Assembly: GCA_007131625.1 (NCBI GenBank)
Contig: SLQC01000093.1
Coordinates: 1 to 8,666, forward strand
Direction: 5' to 3'
Origin: Balneolales bacterium
Lineage (GTDB): Bacteria > Bacteroidota > Rhodothermia > Balneolales > Natronogracilivirgulaceae
DNA length: 8,666 bases
Shown here: positions 6,357 to 8,666 of the stretch, in pieces
How positions within the stretch are numbered: the first letter of the stretch is position 1
Layout: each line of letters begins with the position of its first letter
Program-made: the position numbers and the translations under genes
Notes under the pieces: generated by a model
Databases searched by the model: none
Told to the model about the DNA's origin: nothing
The model's input: only the letters and a program-made list of their open reading frames with translations

Positions 6357-8552
6357 TTATGGCGATAATCCATTCAACTGCATCTCTTCACGACTGCCTG
6401 ATTTCTTTTCAGCTTTCAAGTCCGATAGCTGAATCTGAAATTCGCAGATAAATTTGGATCCTTTACCGATTTCGGAGTCCACTGTTACACTGCCTTTCAA
6501 CCGTTCAACAAGCATATTGACTACGTAAAGGCCCAGACCAGTCGTCTCTTCGCCGTTTGTCGGGCGGGCGGTGAGTTTTCCGAACATCTGAAACATCTTT
6601 TTCTTGTCCTGATCGGAAATACCGGGTCCTTCATCGGACACGATCAATTGCCAGAACGAATCGTCTACATGTCTGGCAGAGATAGATACCTTAGAGTGTG
6701 AAGGCGAAAATTTAAGGGCGTTGGATACGAGGTTTTCGATGATTCTGGTCAGGTAGGGAAGATGTGTTTCCACAGTGAGACCGGACCGTTCCGTGCGTAT
6801 GGCAATCTGCTTTTTATCAGCAATCATCTGGAATTCAACCACCATATTTGCTATTATGTCATCGACTTCCACCTCCTCTATCCCCCGAAAGTCTTTATTT
6901 CTTTCAAGCGAATGGACATCAAGCAGGCTGTTAATCATATTGTTCAGCCTTTGAGCAGAATTACGGGCCATATCCAGATGCTTTTTCTCGAACTCGTCGG
7001 TTACCGATTCACTAATTACATCCAGAAATCCAACCACCCCGAACAACGGGTTTCGCAGATCATGCACAATAATGCCAATGAGCTGATCCTTGTCGTAGTT
7101 TAGTTGCTTGAGTTCATTATTAAGCGATAGCAGCTCTCTGTTTTTGGAGGTAATAACTTCGTTTTTCACTTCTGCGTCTTCATAGGCTTTCTGAAGATTT
7201 CGCTGGCTCCGGAATATCAGCACCAAAAGGACAACAACGATAAGTACAACGACGATAAGCAGAAAGAGAACCAGTTGTTGTATGCTGCTCAGATCCTCCT
7301 GGTAAGACAACTCTTGCCGTAACAACTCGTTTTCAGCAACTTTGAGGTCAACTTCATATGCAGTACGGATCTCCTCAAACTCGCTATCCCTCCTCACATT
7401 GTCCAGGCTGTCGGAATACATCTGTTCCTTCCTCAGAGCCGTTACAGCACGTTGATAATCTCCGATTTGCTCCATGTACAATGCTTCGATCTCCCAACCC
7501 AGCCCAATGATTCTCAGATTCTCCAGTCTCTCTGCAAGTTCCCGGGATTCAGCTAAATGACCCGGAACTTCGTCGTATCGTGCCAGTTTCAAAGCGGCGT
7601 TTGCAAGGCCCGTCGAGTGATACATAACACCGGGAATAAATTTGATGGATTTGCTCTCTTCTAATCCCAGTGAAAAAAAGGAGTAGGCCTTTTCGTACTC
7701 TTCGGTATCAATGTAGATCTGAGCCAGGTTGTAATTGTTTTGGATCAGACGGGGACTCACACCCAGCTTCCGGTTTATTTCAATCGCTTTCAGCAGGAAA
7801 TCCGCCGCTGCCTCATTCTCCCCCATAAATTTAAGGGTGTTCGCAATATTATTGTAATTAGCGGACAATTCAGCCTGATTGTCGATTTCCCTATTGATCT
7901 GGATCGCTTTATCAAACTCTTCATACGCCGACGAATAGTCTTCCTGACTGTGATACCTCAACCCTATGTTATTCCTGGATATCGCTTCACTCTGACGATC
8001 ATTCACTTCCAGAAATATATCCAATGCCTGATAATTCAGTTTCAGAGATTGTGTGGGATCACTTTCTCCGATAACCAAAGCTTTGGTAGCGTACACCGCT
8101 GCTTCCGTTCGATGATCATTTACATCCGGGACCAATCGGATCGCTTCGTTGATCGCTTCCAACGCTTCCCGGTTGCTTCCCTTTATCATATAAAAATTGG
8201 ACACCTGAACCAGTGCATACGACTTCTGGCGGGCAGTACCATGCTCATCGATGATCTCCAGGTTCTTGTTCAGGATCTCAAGTCCTTTGTTCATCTGCCT
8301 GCGCTGCAAATGGAGAATTGCCGTATTCGTCTTGGCATTGATCAATTCTTCATAATCACTGGCTTCACGGGTTTCTGAAACCAGCCAGGCTGACAAGGTA
8401 TCTGCACTTATAAAATCATTGGCCTCAATCAGCTTGATCAGAGTGTCATTCCAATCCGAAAAAGATTCTGCAACATCCGGATATTCGGTTTTCCTTTCGC
8501 TGCATGCTGTCATGAACACAAGTATACAAAAAGTGAATACTATTGTTCTCAT
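6357..8552 (-). CDS. TPR-repeat sensor histidine kinase with lipoprotein-like signal
   Basis: Sensor kinase of a two-component system. The 731-residue product begins MRTIVFTFCILVFMTACSE, a short hydrophobic signal ending in a lipobox-like MTAC (Cys17). About eight TPR helical pairs follow (roughly 70-382, for example SYALVQVSNFY, NNIGLRYHSQEDYSSAYEEF and YNLAQIYIDTEEYEKAYSFF), then a coiled coil (about 385-422). A single membrane helix (about 427-447) and a second coiled coil (about 450-490) lead into HisKA with phospho-acceptor His497 (IIVHDLRNPL). The HATPase domain has an N-box (Asn607, Asn611), DEGPGIS (640-646) and TGLGL (671-675). Topology: periplasmic TPR sensor, cytoplasmic kinase. 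No receiver or DNA-binding domain is fused and no response regulator lies in the window. The ATG at 8552 is chosen because it starts the signal peptide; a TTG 30 codons upstream would bury it. The ligand is unknown, and a link to starch use is suggested only by the adjacent pulA. Confidence 0.92.
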   Translation of the reverse strand: MRTIVFTFCILVFMTACSERKTEYPDVAESFSDWNDTLIKLIEANDFISADTLSAWLVSETREASDYEELINAKTNTAILHLQRRQMNKGLEILNKNLEIIDEHGTARQKSYALVQVSNFYMIKGSNREALEAINEAIRLVPDVNDHRTEAAVYATKALVIGESDPTQSLKLNYQALDIFLEVNDRQSEAISRNNIGLRYHSQEDYSSAYEEFDKAIQINREIDNQAELSANYNNIANTLKFMGENEAAADFLLKAIEINRKLGVSPRLIQNNYNLAQIYIDTEEYEKAYSFFSLGLEESKSIKFIPGVMYHSTGLANAALKLARYDEVPGHLAESRELAERLENLRIIGLGWEIEALYMEQIGDYQRAVTALRKEQMYSDSLDNVRRDSEFEEIRTAYEVDLKVAENELLRQELSYQEDLSSIQQLVLFLLIVVVLIVVVLLVLIFRSQRNLQKAYEDAEVKNEVITSKNRELLSLNNELKQLNYDKDQLIGIIVHDLRNPLFGVVGFLDVISESVTDEFEKKHLDMARNSAQRLNNMINSLLDVHSLERNKDFRGIEEVEVDDIIANMVVEFQMIADKKQIAIRTERSGLTVETHLPYLTRIIENLVSNALKFSPSHSKVSISARHVDDSFWQLIVSDEGPGISDQDKKKMFQMFGKLTARPTNGEETTGLGLYVVNMLVERLKGSVTVDSEIGKGSKFICEFQIQLSDLKAEKKSGSREEMQLNGLSP

Positions 8553-8557
8553 GTATA

Positions 8558-8585
8558 TGGAAATTTCCAATTTTATATTAATATA
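8558..8585. other. Two short palindromes in the AT-rich leader of the kinase gene
   Basis: TGGAAATTTCCA (8558-8569) and TATATTAATATA (8574-8585) are each perfect 12-bp palindromes, placed 6-34 bases upstream of the ATG at 8552. The surrounding stretch 8553-8666 is AT-rich and has no gene on either strand that I can support. They may be regulator sites near the promoter, but AT-rich DNA gives such palindromes by chance and no clear -35/-10 pair is visible. Confidence 0.35.
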
Positions 8586-8666
8586 TCTTAATATAGCATA
8601 AAATAAAGAATATGACGCATAATACCTCAGAATTTCTGCCAAATCGGTCAGTACCAGATAAATGAA

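Noticed and set aside
7740..8378. Plus-strand ORF of 212 codons inside the kinase gene
   Set aside because: It is antisense to the TPR region and shows no domain, signal or ribosome binding site.
8553..8642. N-terminal extension of the kinase from a TTG codon
   Set aside because: It would place 30 AT-rich-coded residues before a clear lipoprotein-like signal; the ATG at 8552 is the better start.

Overview
All six protein-coding genes that can be supported lie on the minus strand, so the window reads from its right end to its left. Base composition is roughly balanced. Three features suggest a Gram-negative bacterium of the Bacteroidota/Balneolota/Rhodothermota (FCB) group: a lipoprotein-like periplasmic TPR sensor kinase, a cbb3 oxidase with a short single-haem third subunit, and usable Shine-Dalgarno sites at only some genes. 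This placement is an inference, not a proof.

Right part (about 6357-8666): one gene for a hybrid-topology sensor histidine kinase, with a probable lipoprotein signal, about eight TPR repeats, one membrane helix, and HisKA and HATPase domains. An AT-rich leader with two short palindromes lies upstream. Middle (3315-6203): a large type I pullulanase (GH13, limit-dextrinase type) with a hydrophobic N-terminus and all catalytic residues present. The 153-base gap between kinase and pullulanase carries a perfect 14-bp inverted repeat.

Left part (1-3095): a compact cbb3-type cytochrome c oxidase cluster in the order ccoS, ccoN, ccoO, ccoP, ccoI. Every junction overlaps: 17 bases at ccoS/ccoN if the GTG start is right, 4 bases at ccoN/ccoO, and 1 base at ccoO/ccoP and ccoP/ccoI. 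This is typical of a translationally coupled operon. CcoN carries the haem and copper ligands, CcoO and CcoP carry one haem c each, CcoS is the small assembly protein, and CcoI is the copper-exporting P-type ATPase that supplies CuB. The window holds only the first 84 codons of ccoI.

The most notable observation is at the left edge. A 55-bp sequence repeated with a 78-bp period looks at first like intergenic DNA or a plus-strand repeat ORF. It actually lies in frame inside the start of ccoI, between the two cysteine clusters of its N-terminal metal-binding domain, and builds a Ser/Pro/Ala-rich linker. I see no undescribed multi-gene system here. The genes are recognisable families, and the interest is in the repeat, the short CcoP, the inverted repeat and the sensor architecture.
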